Origin: Caulobacter sp. BP25
Lineage (GTDB): Bacteria > Pseudomonadota > Alphaproteobacteria > Caulobacterales > Caulobacteraceae
Length of the DNA stretch: 64,000 nucleotides
Reading direction: 5' to 3'
Assembly (NCBI RefSeq): GCF_002737755.1
Contig: NZ_PEGH01000006.1
Span: forward strand, 1-64,000
Shown here in pieces: positions 57,365-64,000 of the stretch (positions within the stretch are counted from its first letter, which is position 1; the number at the start of each line of letters is the position of its first letter). Below the pieces are notes generated by a model that was not told the origin of the DNA, did no database searches, and was given only the letters and a program-made list of their open reading frames with translations. A program made the translations under genes and the position numbers.

Positions 57365-57966
57365 TGCATCCGGCGCCGGCTTTCCACGTCGAGGATCGCG
57401 CGGTCCTGCTCAACTTCTTGCGAGCGCATCCGTTCGTCACCATCGCCGCCAGCGTCGGCGGCCGGCCGATGGTCGCCCAGTCGCCGGTGGTCATCCGCGA
57501 GCTTTCCGGCGAGATCGCGCTCGACTTCCACCTGTCGCGCGGCAACGTCCTGACGCCGCACCTGACGCAAGGCTTCCGCGCGGTGGTGCTGGCGACCGGC
57601 CTCGACGCCTACATCAGCCCCGACTGGTACGAGAGCGCCGACCAGGTCCCGACCTGGAACTACCAGTCGCTCGAGGCCGAGGGCTCGGTCGCGCCGCTGA
57701 ACGAGGCCGAGCTGATCGCGCTGCTCGACGACCTGTCGGCGCAGGAAGAGGCGCGGCTTCTCCCCAAAAAGCCCTGGACCCGCGACAAGATGAAGGCCGG
57801 CAAGTTCGAGGCCCTGCTGCGCGGCATCATGGGCGGCCGGCTGTTCGTCGAGCGCCTGGAGGGGACCTTCAAGCTCTCGCAGAACAAGTCCGACGCCGAC
57901 CGCCTGGGCGCGGCGAAGGGGCTGGGCAAGCACCCGATCGCGGGGCTGATGCGAGATATCCCCTGA
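57364..57966 (+). CDS. PaiB-like FMN-binding protein
   Basis: The 200-residue protein belongs to the PaiB/FMN-binding negative transcriptional regulator family. FLRAHPFVTIAASVGGRPMVAQSPVV and LDFHLSRGNVLTPHLTQGFRAVVLATGLDAYISPDWYESADQVPTWNY are the defining blocks. PaiB represses sporulation and protease genes in Bacillus; elsewhere the family may be enzymatic. It is the third gene of the EamA-amidase-paiB set and ends just before a palindromic repeat. Confidence 0.9.
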   Translation: MHPAPAFHVEDRAVLLNFLRAHPFVTIAASVGGRPMVAQSPVVIRELSGEIALDFHLSRGNVLTPHLTQGFRAVVLATGLDAYISPDWYESADQVPTWNYQSLEAEGSVAPLNEAELIALLDDLSAQEEARLLPKKPWTRDKMKAGKFEALLRGIMGGRLFVERLEGTFKLSQNKSDADRLGAAKGLGKHPIAGLMRDIP

Positions 57967-57968
57967 AC

Positions 57969-58120
57969 CCGACTTCCCCGGCGAATGCCGGGGCCCAGAT
58001 CGAACCCACGGACCGCCGCGATTTTGACGCCGTCGATTGGCGCAAACACCTCAAACTCTCGGAATGAATCTGGGCCCCGGCATTGGCTTCGCCGCACTGA
58101 AGTGTCGCCGGGGAGGTCGG
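57969..58120. repeat. Palindromic repeat (class C, CCCCGGC type) upstream of rnpB
   Basis: The left arm 57969-58000 runs from CCGACTTCCCCGGCGAATG to GCCGGGGCCCAGAT. The right arm starts ATCTGGGCCCCGGCATT (58068-58084) and ends CGCCGGGGAGGTCGG (58106-58120). The arms match as an inverted repeat except that a 21-bp insertion (58085-58105) splits the right arm. The left arm alone folds as CCCCGGC-GAAT-GCCGGGG. Confidence 0.85.
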
Positions 58121-58127
58121 ATGAAAG

Positions 58128-58156
58128 TTGACCTCGCGGCCCCGCAAGGCCATTGA
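58128..58156 (+). promoter_or_regulatory. Candidate rnpB promoter
   Basis: TTGACC (58128-58133) as -35 and CATTGA (58151-58156) as -10, 17 bp apart, would start transcription near 58163, where the RNase P RNA begins. Confidence 0.4.
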
Positions 58157-58162
58157 ACCCCC

Positions 58163-58559
58163 GGACCAGATGGTCGGGCGGTCGCGTCGTCTTCGGACGC
58201 CGAGGAAAGTCCGGGCTCCACGGTGACAAGGCGGTGGGTAACGCCCACCGGGAGCGATCCCAGGGATAGCGCCACAGAAAGCAAACCTCCTCCCTACGGG
58301 GCGGGAAGGGTGAAAGGGTGGGGTAAGAGCCCACCGCGGACCTGGTGACAGGGACGGCATGGCAAGCCCCGCCTGGAGCAAGACCGAATAGGGACCCCGC
58401 GCCGACCTCGCGTCGGATAGGCCGTCACTGGCTGAGAGGGTCCGGGTAGGTCGCGAGAGCCGTCCAGCAATGGCCGGCCTAGAGGAATGATCGTCGCCGT
58501 CTCTTCAGTCTTCGGATTGGCGGGGCGGAACAGAACCCGGCTTACAGATCATCTGGTCC
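58163..58559 (+). ncRNA. rnpB: RNase P RNA (bacterial type A, alphaproteobacterial)
   Basis: This RNA is the catalytic subunit that removes 5' leaders of tRNA precursors. The 5' end GGACCAGATGGT pairs with the 3' end ATCATCTGGTCC. Universally conserved blocks are visible: GAGGAAAGTCCGGGCTCC near 58200, CAGGGATAGCGCCACAGAAA, GTAAGAGCCCACCG, TGGCAAGCCCCGCC and CGGAACAGAACCCGGCTTA near the 3' end. The length is about 397 nt. A hairpin with a T run follows at 58593-58620. Confidence 0.95.
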
Positions 58560-58592
58560 ATTTCACGGAGGCGGACAGCGCTTCCTCCGTCT

Positions 58593-58620
58593 CGCCGCGT
58601 GCGCGGCGTCTCGTTTTTCC
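58593..58620 (+). terminator. Terminator of rnpB
   Basis: GCCGC (58594-58598) pairs with GCGGC around GTGC, and TTTTT follows a few bases later. The remaining sequence to 58709 shows no gene and drops in GC content toward the NTPase gene. Confidence 0.6.
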
Positions 58621-58709
58621 CGCACGCAGGGTCGCAAGTCGAAGTGGATGCTGGTGCACTGTCATCGTGGTGATCGTAGTATTGTTCCGTAGTGCACGTT
58701 AACGCTACG

Positions 58710-60590
58710 CTATGGTCCGGTAGACTTGGGAGTCGACACCTTCGCAGGCAGCAAGGGGTCTATCTCCCGGGCGACGGCGGTTTTGAGACGATGCCGAGAC
58801 ATTGGGCCCAGATTCCGCGCAGCTGTCAGCAACCGTCGACGCAGCTTAGCAAGCCAGGGAAGTTCGAGGGTGCGGACGTCGGAGGCATCTCCCCTCTGAT
58901 ACCGCGCGCTTAAACCTTGTAGTACCGAGATTTGCGCGGCTGGCTCAAGCGTCAGTATAGTTTTCGCGAATTCCTCTGGCGCGATATAGTGAAGAAGCGG
59001 GACGTCCCAGAACGCTGCAGGTGTCGGTGAATTATTGATTGTGGTTTGCTGTGTGAACCGATCAGGCTCGGCTTTAAGTGTCTCATGTAGCTTCTCAGCG
59101 GCGACCGGAAGCATTTTCCGCCATGCTTTATTGATTGCACCATCGAGATAATTCGCCAGAGCTTTGAACTCGGGCGTTTCAACGTCGATATAGCCTAGGC
59201 CATCATATCCCGAGTCCGTTCTCAGGTGCTCAGGCCGGGCGATGGTCAGGTCGAACCTGTTATTCGCTGCGAGATCGTCGACGTAGGCTCGGCAGTCTTT
59301 TTGGACTTGGGCGAGGGGCCTGCCGTAGCCAATACGCGCTGCATTCAACATAATCCCGAATACATGCATGATGATCGGGGGGGTGACGAAAGCCCTTGCG
59401 ACGAACTCGGCTTCCAGAGCAGCCATTGATTGGGCATACTCTGCATCGGTGGATCGATAGCCATACCACGCGCGACGCCAAATCGGCTCTGCATCTGGCG
59501 AGATGAAGGGCGGCGCGCGATCCAAGCTAGATTGGACCTCAACTGGCTCAACATAGCCGCGTGTTAGCAACGCAACCACAAGATCGGGATCAAGGCCAGC
59601 GGGCCGAAGGTCGATGCCGGGATACCGGTCTTCACTAAGCTCCAAAGAAGATTTCGTTTCTTCCTTGCCACGGCGGAACAAGCGCGCCCACCGATTAGCC
59701 TTTAGGCTTTGAAGTTGCTCCTTGGGAAGTCGCCCCGTACGAACCTCTATAGAGAGAGCCACAATCGCCTGAAGCATGGCCTTCAGCTCATTGGTGTGAG
59801 CTAGGTCGCTGGGCCGGAGACCTTTAGCAACTCGCTCGAAATCCCACAGCGCCTGTTTTAAGACCCGCAAGTTATTGGCCTCAGACTGCGCGAAGACGTC
59901 GAGCACTTGCGCCTTGGACATCTCTAGAAATTTGGCTGCCCATGGGTGGGTCACGAGTTTGAGCAATTCGGGATAGGCCGCCTCGACGGAGGGCAATATC
60001 ACCAGGCTCTGACCGATCAGCTTTTCCTTGATCCTCTTAAAGTCTGGGTCTTCCTTCTCGATTTCCGTCTCGTTGGCCAGAATCACAACCTTCGCGTCTT
60101 CATGTTCCACGAAAGCATTGATGTAGCCCAATACGTTCGCAGGCTTCATGGCCGTCCGCTCGAGATCATCGAACACCAAAAGTCGGTCCTTGGCGTTCTT
60201 AGCAAAATCATTCAGATCGATCTCGGGCAGCCCCCCGTTTATCGAGCCGTCGTCTCTCCCGTCGCCGTCGAGATCAATCTTGAGCGCGCCTTTTAGGAAT
60301 GCACGTGCGAGCACGCCACCGAGCTTCGTGTACTTCGACGAAAGAGCAGGGTGCAATTGACGATAGATTTGATCGTCGATTTCGCTAGCCGAACTGACGC
60401 CGTAAAGGCTCACGTAAATGTGGGCGCGCTTCCGGTCGGCGAGATAGGTCTTCAGAAAATGGGTCTTGCCCGCTCCCCAGGGGCCGGTGAGGAGGACCGC
60501 ATAGTTCAGCGGCGCGGTGCTGGTGCAATATGCGTCTAGGAAGACCCGAACGGCTGCATTGGGATCAACCACTTCAACGGTAGCGCTCAT
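58710..60590 (-). CDS. KAP-like P-loop NTPase, probable acquired gene
   Basis: The 626-residue protein has Walker A LLTGPWGAGKTHFLKTYL (residues 36-43) and Walker B DRLLVFDDLERT (Asp141/Asp142). The surrounding pattern (AHIYVSLYGVSSASEIDDQI and VVILANETEIE) matches KAP-type P-loop NTPases. No membrane segments are evident; the C-terminal 400 residues are helical and match no family known to me. KAP-like NTPases often sit in phage-defence loci, so defence is possible but unproven. Base composition is clearly less GC-rich than neighbours, suggesting transfer. The ATG at 60590 was chosen; the frame is open 70 codons further upstream without similarity. No partner gene is adjacent. Confidence 0.85.
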   Translation of the reverse strand: MSATVEVVDPNAAVRVFLDAYCTSTAPLNYAVLLTGPWGAGKTHFLKTYLADRKRAHIYVSLYGVSSASEIDDQIYRQLHPALSSKYTKLGGVLARAFLKGALKIDLDGDGRDDGSINGGLPEIDLNDFAKNAKDRLLVFDDLERTAMKPANVLGYINAFVEHEDAKVVILANETEIEKEDPDFKRIKEKLIGQSLVILPSVEAAYPELLKLVTHPWAAKFLEMSKAQVLDVFAQSEANNLRVLKQALWDFERVAKGLRPSDLAHTNELKAMLQAIVALSIEVRTGRLPKEQLQSLKANRWARLFRRGKEETKSSLELSEDRYPGIDLRPAGLDPDLVVALLTRGYVEPVEVQSSLDRAPPFISPDAEPIWRRAWYGYRSTDAEYAQSMAALEAEFVARAFVTPPIIMHVFGIMLNAARIGYGRPLAQVQKDCRAYVDDLAANNRFDLTIARPEHLRTDSGYDGLGYIDVETPEFKALANYLDGAINKAWRKMLPVAAEKLHETLKAEPDRFTQQTTINNSPTPAAFWDVPLLHYIAPEEFAKTILTLEPAAQISVLQGLSARYQRGDASDVRTLELPWLAKLRRRLLTAARNLGPMSRHRLKTAVAREIDPLLPAKVSTPKSTGP

Positions 60591-60805
60591 GCACGACCCA
60601 TACCGCCTTCCCCGCTGTAGCACCACAACCCCCCTTCTGGCGGTCGGCGCGGTCCGCAAGGCGTTGTCGGAATTGCGGTGGCAGAGCATCAATTGGCTCG
60701 GCTTTGTCTGCGTCAGCCGATTACCGCCTAGTCGCTGCTCTCCCTCATCTTCCTCTTCGGCCTCGCCGTGAAGCGCCGGCTCCAGATCAGCTAGGCGCAA
60801 GTCCC

Positions 60806-60896
60806 GCTCGCCCCCTCAGTCGCGGAGTTTATCCTCGGGCGCGCGCTTCGCGCGACCCGGGGGCGACAGCTCCCCCGCATCGCTGGGGAGCATCTA
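60806..60896. repeat. Palindromic repeat (class A-like) upstream of mraZ
   Basis: CTCGCCCCCTCAGTCGCGGAG at its left end corresponds to the CCCCCTCCGTC arms elsewhere. CGGGCGCGCGCTTCGCGCGA and CTCCCCCGCATCGCTGGGGAG form hairpins, the last matching the CTCCCCCGCATCGCGGGGGAG core at 12250. Confidence 0.7.
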
Positions 60897-60951
60897 GTTT
60901 CCTTGCCTCGCTCCGCCTTCAACTGCCTCCGCGCGCCTCATTCACCGAGCG

Positions 60952-60966
60952 GTTCTGTGTATGTTC
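60952..60966. promoter_or_regulatory. LexA (SOS) box upstream of mraZ
   Basis: GTTC-TGTGTAT-GTTC is an exact match to the Caulobacter SOS operator GTTC-N7-GTTC. It lies 166 bp before the mraZ start. Confidence 0.6.
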
Positions 60967-61022
60967 TGTTGATTAACCGTCGCTCCCAGTGGAGCGACGG
61001 TGCGACACCTTTGAAATCTCGA

Positions 61023-61072
61023 TGAAACCCCATTCGGTGTCATTGTATCCCAATTCATCCCATGTTAACCCA
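61023..61072 (-). promoter_or_regulatory. MraZ-type operator: five 10-bp repeats
   Basis: On the minus strand five consecutive 10-bp units start TGGGT, TGGGA, TGGGA, TGACA (degenerate) and TGGGG, each followed by a 5-nt spacer. TGGG boxes with 5-nt spacers are the known MraZ-binding pattern in E. coli. The array ends 59 bp before the mraZ start, so autoregulation of the cluster is expected. Confidence 0.75.
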
Positions 61073-61131
61073 ATTGCGTCGGGGCGATGTGGCGGGTCGT
61101 CGACCGGCGTGGATCTGGCGGGGTTCGGCTC

Positions 61132-61599
61132 TTGTTTCTCTCGACCTTCGAGAAACAGCTCGACAGCAAGCGGCGCATCGTTGTGCCGCAGGAATTCCGC
61201 GCGGCCGTGTCCGGCCTGTTCGACGGCATTTTCTGCTTTCCCTCGATCGAGGCCGACTGCCTGGAGGCGGGCGGCAAGGCCCTGTTTGACCGCTATACGG
61301 GCGTGATCGAGGAGCTGCCGTTCGGCGATCCGATCCGCTCGGCGCTGGAGACCAGCGTGCTGGGCGGCATGGCCAAGCTGTCATTTGATACGGCTGGTCG
61401 CATTACCTTGCCCGACCATTTGTGCGAAATGTGCGGCCTCACGGATTGGGTTGCTGTCGTCGGTATGGGTGAGCGTTTTCAGATTTGGTCCCGCGAGGCT
61501 TTCCAAGCCCATCGCGCGGCGCAGCGCGACTTGGCGCGCGAAGGCCTGGCCGCCCTGCGCGCCCAGCAGCGGGCCGCCCGTCTGGGCGTCGTGTCGTGA
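61132..61599 (+). CDS. mraZ: Transcriptional regulator MraZ
   Basis: The 155-residue protein has two AbrB/SpoVT-like MraZ domains. The first reads [22 protein letters not shown] and the second [21 protein letters not shown]. MraZ forms ring oligomers and represses its own cluster. The start chosen is TTG at 61132, since family members begin MFLSTF; an ATG at 61087 would add 15 residues with no similarity. The stop overlaps the rsmH start as GTGA. It is the first gene of mraZ-rsmH-ftsL-ftsI. Confidence 0.9.
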   Translation: MFLSTFEKQLDSKRRIVVPQEFRAAVSGLFDGIFCFPSIEADCLEAGGKALFDRYTGVIEELPFGDPIRSALETSVLGGMAKLSFDTAGRITLPDHLCEMCGLTDWVAVVGMGERFQIWSREAFQAHRAAQRDLAREGLAALRAQQRAARLGVVS

Positions 61600-62531
61600 G
61601 CGCCGCGCCGCACATCTCGGTTCTGCTCGATGAGGTGGTCGAGGCGCTGGGCGCCGGTCCCGGCGACGTCGTCGTGGACGGCACCTTCGGCGCGGGCGGC
61701 TACACCCGCGCGGTGCTGGCCACCGGCGCCGGCGTCATCGGCTTCGATCGCGACCCGACCGTCCAGCGCTTCACCGAAGGCCTGTCGGCCGACCGCTTCC
61801 GCCTGATCCAGGCCCGCTTCTCCGAGATGTTGGACGAGCTGGGTCCGGAGTCGGTTGATGGCGTGATGCTGGACCTGGGCGTTTCGTCCATGCAGCTGGA
61901 CCAGGCCGAACGCGGCTTTTCGTTCATGCGCGACGGGCCGCTGGACATGCGGATGGGCGACACGGGCCCGACCGCCGCCGATCTCGTGAACACCCTGGAT
62001 TACGTCGAGCTGGCCAAGATCCTCTATGTCTATGGCGAGGAGCACGCCTCGCGCCGCATCGCCAGTTTCATCCTGCGGCGTCGTGAAGAGAAGCCTTTCG
62101 AGCGCACCCTCGACCTGGCCGAGGTGATCGAGCGCGCCGTCGGCGGCCGCAAGGGCGCCAAGGTCCATCCGGCCACGCGGTCGTTCCAGGGGCTGCGGAT
62201 CGCGGTCAATGACGAGCTGGGCGAGCTGGAGGCGGGCCTGGCCGCCGCCGAGCGGGTGCTGAAGCCCGGCGGCCGCCTGGTGGTCGTGACCTTCCACTCG
62301 CTGGAAGACCGCATCGTCAAGGCGTTCCTGACCGAGCGCGCGGGGCGCACGCCCGGTGGTTCGCGTCATGCGCCGCCCGTCGCCGCCGCCGCCCAGCCCA
62401 GCTTTCAGCTGATCTCGAACAAGGCGATCGCGCCGGGCGAGGCCGAGCTGGCGGCTAATCCGCGCGCCCGTTCGTCCAAGCTGCGCGCGGCCGTACGTAC
62501 CGAGGCCCCCGTCTGGGAGGCCGCCCCATGA
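61596..62531 (+). CDS. rsmH: 16S rRNA (cytosine-1402-N4)-methyltransferase
   Basis: The 311-residue protein methylates N4 of C1402 in 16S rRNA using SAM. Family motifs are [74 protein letters not shown] and [13 protein letters not shown]. The GTG at 61596 gives the standard N-terminus and overlaps the mraZ TGA. The end overlaps the ftsL start (ATGA). The length is normal. Confidence 0.96.
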   Translation: MSAAPHISVLLDEVVEALGAGPGDVVVDGTFGAGGYTRAVLATGAGVIGFDRDPTVQRFTEGLSADRFRLIQARFSEMLDELGPESVDGVMLDLGVSSMQLDQAERGFSFMRDGPLDMRMGDTGPTAADLVNTLDYVELAKILYVYGEEHASRRIASFILRRREEKPFERTLDLAEVIERAVGGRKGAKVHPATRSFQGLRIAVNDELGELEAGLAAAERVLKPGGRLVVVTFHSLEDRIVKAFLTERAGRTPGGSRHAPPVAAAAQPSFQLISNKAIAPGEAELAANPRARSSKLRAAVRTEAPVWEAAP

Positions 62532-62962
62532 GCTTCATGGAGCTGTTCAATCGGCGGGTGCGAGGCTTCCGGGTCGTCGAGGTGCTGGGCCTGGGAATCC
62601 TTCTGGCCCTGGTCACGGGCGTCTATCTGGCCAAGACCTTCGCCGGCCGCGAGCGCCAGGAGATCGCCCGCATCCAGCAGGAGATCGACGAGGAGGCGGG
62701 CCGCAAGCGTCTGCTCGAGGCCGAGGTCGCTCACCTGGAGCAGCCGCGCCGCATCGAACAGCTGGCGCAGATGATGCAGCTGGCGCCGATCGCGGCTGAT
62801 CGCGAGATCACCGAAGACGCCCTGATCGACGTGGCCCGTGGCCGCGACCTGCCGCAGGCGCCGGTCACGGCCGCGCCGCCGGCGACAGACGCCATGGCCG
62901 CTGACGCGCCCGAGGCCTTGCCCGAGGATCCGCCGCCGCCGCCGACCGGGGGCGGGCGATGA
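62528..62962 (+). CDS. ftsL: Cell division protein FtsL
   Basis: The 144-residue protein is a bitopic division protein. It has a short cytoplasmic segment ([20 protein letters not shown]), one transmembrane helix ([18 protein letters not shown]), a periplasmic coiled coil ([20 protein letters not shown]) and a proline-rich end. FtsL joins FtsB and FtsQ to control FtsWI. The C-terminal 50 residues, rich in Ala and Pro, are longer than in E. coli FtsL. Both ends overlap the adjoining genes by 4 bases. Confidence 0.92.
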   Translation: MSFMELFNRRVRGFRVVEVLGLGILLALVTGVYLAKTFAGRERQEIARIQQEIDEEAGRKRLLEAEVAHLEQPRRIEQLAQMMQLAPIAADREITEDALIDVARGRDLPQAPVTAAPPATDAMAADAPEALPEDPPPPPTGGGR

Positions 62963-64000
62963 GCCTCTCCAACCTCGGACCCGGCGGCTTCCATTCTCCC
63001 GCCTGGCGGTGGCTTGTCGAGCGCGTCTGGCGTCTGGAGCATGCGTTCGAGCGTTCGCGAGCCGCGGCAAAGCCGCAGGACGACACCCGCATCCGCATCT
63101 TCCTGGTGATGGTGTTCTTCGGCATCTGCTTCGTCGGCGTCGGTCTGGGCGCGAGCTGGGCGGCGCTGTTCTCGAACGCCGGGCGTGGGAGCGCCTATGC
63201 GATGGGCGCCGAAGGCGCGCGGGGTGATCTGGTCGACCGCCACGGCAAGCTGCTGGCCGTCGATCTGGCCCACTACGCCCTCTATGTCGATCCGCGCGAG
63301 GTGTGGGACGCCAAGGAGACGCGCCGGGCTCTGGGCAAGGCTCTGCCGCAGGTTCCGGCCAAGCGGCTGGACAAGGTCGTGTTCGGCGATCACCGCACCT
63401 TCGTCGTCGGCGGCCTGACGCCGGATGAAAAGGACGCCGTCTTTAATCTCGGCCTGCCGGGGATCTCGTTCGAGGAGCAGGAGCGGCGGATGTATCCGCT
63501 GGGGCCGACGGCCGCGCATCTGGTCGGCTTCGTCGACAGCGGCGGCAAGGGCTTGGCCGGCGCCGAGCGCGCCCTGGATGATCCGATCCGCAAGGCCGTG
63601 GGCGGCGAGGGCGGTCCGGTCCAGATGTCGATCGACGTGCGCGTCCAGGCCGCGCTGGAGGACGAGCTGCGCAAGGCCGCCGCCGAGTTCACGCCCAAGG
63701 GCGCGGTGGGTCTGGTCACCAATGTCCACACCGGCGAGATCCTGGGCCTGGCCAGCCTGCCCGACTACGACGCCAACAAGGCCGGGCAAGCCACCGACGA
63801 CCAGCGCCTGAACCGCGCCGCCGCCTCGGTCTACGAGATGGGCTCGACCTTCAAGGCGTTTACGGTCGCGATCGGTCTGGACACCGGGGTGGCGACGCCC
63901 GCCTCGACCTTCGACGCGCGCGAGCCCTACAAGCTGGGCTATCGCACGATCCACGACTATCACGCGGCCAAGGCCATCCTGAACCTGGTCGAGGTTTTCC
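62959..64000 (+). CDS. ftsI: Peptidoglycan transpeptidase FtsI (PBP3), 5' part; runs off the window
   Basis: The visible 347 residues contain a cytoplasmic N-terminus, one membrane anchor (FLVMVFFGICFVGVGLGAS, about residues 50-68) and the PBP dimerisation domain (ARGDLVDRHGKLLAVDLAHY). The start of the transpeptidase domain follows, with the active-site motif STFK (serine codon at 63844). FtsI is the class B PBP that makes septal peptidoglycan with FtsW. The ATG overlaps the ftsL stop. The remainder, including SxN and KTG motifs, lies beyond 64000. Confidence 0.95.
   Translation, partial: MSLSNLGPGGFHSPAWRWLVERVWRLEHAFERSRAAAKPQDDTRIRIFLVMVFFGICFVGVGLGASWAALFSNAGRGSAYAMGAEGARGDLVDRHGKLLAVDLAHYALYVDPREVWDAKETRRALGKALPQVPAKRLDKVVFGDHRTFVVGGLTPDEKDAVFNLGLPGISFEEQERRMYPLGPTAAHLVGFVDSGGKGLAGAERALDDPIRKAVGGEGGPVQMSIDVRVQAALEDELRKAAAEFTPKGAVGLVTNVHTGEILGLASLPDYDANKAGQATDDQRLNRAAASVYEMGSTFKAFTVAIGLDTGVATPASTFDAREPYKLGYRTIHDYHAAKAILNLVEVF

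Larger units (their letters stand above)
60591..61131. promoter_or_regulatory. Upstream region of the division/cell-wall cluster
   Basis: The 541-bp gap has no full gene. It contains, in order, a possible 3' gene remnant (60732-60794), a class A palindromic repeat (60806-60896), a LexA box (60952-60966), a perfect 10-bp hairpin (60977-61000) and an MraZ-type repeat array (61023-61072). The division cluster promoter must lie between about 60900 and 61130. Confidence 0.75.

Noticed and set aside
58100-60800. Integration of the NTPase gene at the 3' end of rnpB with flanking att repeats
   Set aside because: I looked for a copy of the rnpB 3' end beyond 60590 and saw none; there is no integrase gene.
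60591-60800. A 70-residue N-terminal extension of the KAP-like NTPase
   Set aside because: No similarity to the family and it overlaps the presumed gene remnant and island boundary; it cannot be fully excluded without expression data.

Overview
The window is a chromosomal segment of a Caulobacter-type alphaproteobacterium (Caulobacter vibrioides/segnis group, or a close relative). The evidence is the high-GC coding style, the divergent fliX/flgI flagellar pair with a FliX regulator (a protein of this lineage), a direct-repeat GTTC-N7-GTTC LexA operator of the Caulobacter type, very large TonB-dependent receptors, and a single-cysteine DksA.

Layout. 1-2.1 kb: 3' end of an rRNA operon (23S, 5S, initiator tRNA). 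2.3-5.3 kb: a double cold-shock-domain protein and malic enzyme. 5.6-23.5 kb: a purine/ureide catabolism island. Its genes cover guanine to xanthine (guaD), xanthine to urate (xdhABC), urate to 5-hydroxyisourate (puuD), then OHCU and allantoin (uraH, uraD), allantoate (puuE), ureidoglycine (an M20 amidohydrolase), oxalurate plus glycine (a PucG/HpxJ-like aminotransferase), and then an HpxX/Y/Z-like oxalurate module with a formamidase-family enzyme. It also holds a nucleoside hydrolase and a TetR regulator. Three of its promoter regions share an AT-rich motif beginning CATAAGT, and many of its gaps carry palindromic repeats. 23.6-30.4 kb: a small membrane protein, a CFA-type methyltransferase, a large TonB receptor with a LacI-type palindrome upstream, and trmFO. 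30.4-34.1 kb: four consecutive paralogous membrane proteins of unknown function. 34.3-40.6 kb: uvrA (one frameshift, LexA box upstream), two near-identical mini membrane proteins, an ABC-F ATPase with an overlapping upstream leader ORF, and a methyltransferase. 40.6-43.8 kb: flagellar genes flbY, flgJ-like, flgI and fliX, then dksA. 43.9-49.8 kb: a phosphatase, TonB receptor, DeoR regulator and secreted EEP hydrolase group that looks like a phosphoester-scavenging locus. 49.8-58 kb: metabolic genes, two lipoproteins built on a shared repeat unit, a Baeyer-Villiger-type monooxygenase, an EamA transporter, a peptidoglycan amidase and a PaiB-like protein. 58.2-58.6 kb: RNase P RNA. 58.7-60.6 kb: a lower-GC KAP-like P-loop NTPase that looks acquired. 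61.1-64 kb: the start of the division/cell-wall cluster (mraZ, rsmH, ftsL, ftsI), with an unusually clear regulatory region holding a LexA box, a perfect 10-bp hairpin and five 10-bp MraZ-type repeats.

Two genes, the HpxY-like amidase and uvrA, are each broken by an apparent single-base loss in a C run. Either they are real lesions or the assembly has small homopolymer errors. The most novel-looking items are the four-gene membrane paralog array, the twin mini-proteins, the repeat-unit lipoproteins, the KAP NTPase island, and palindromic repeats that supply a protein tail and ribosome binding sites in the purine operons.
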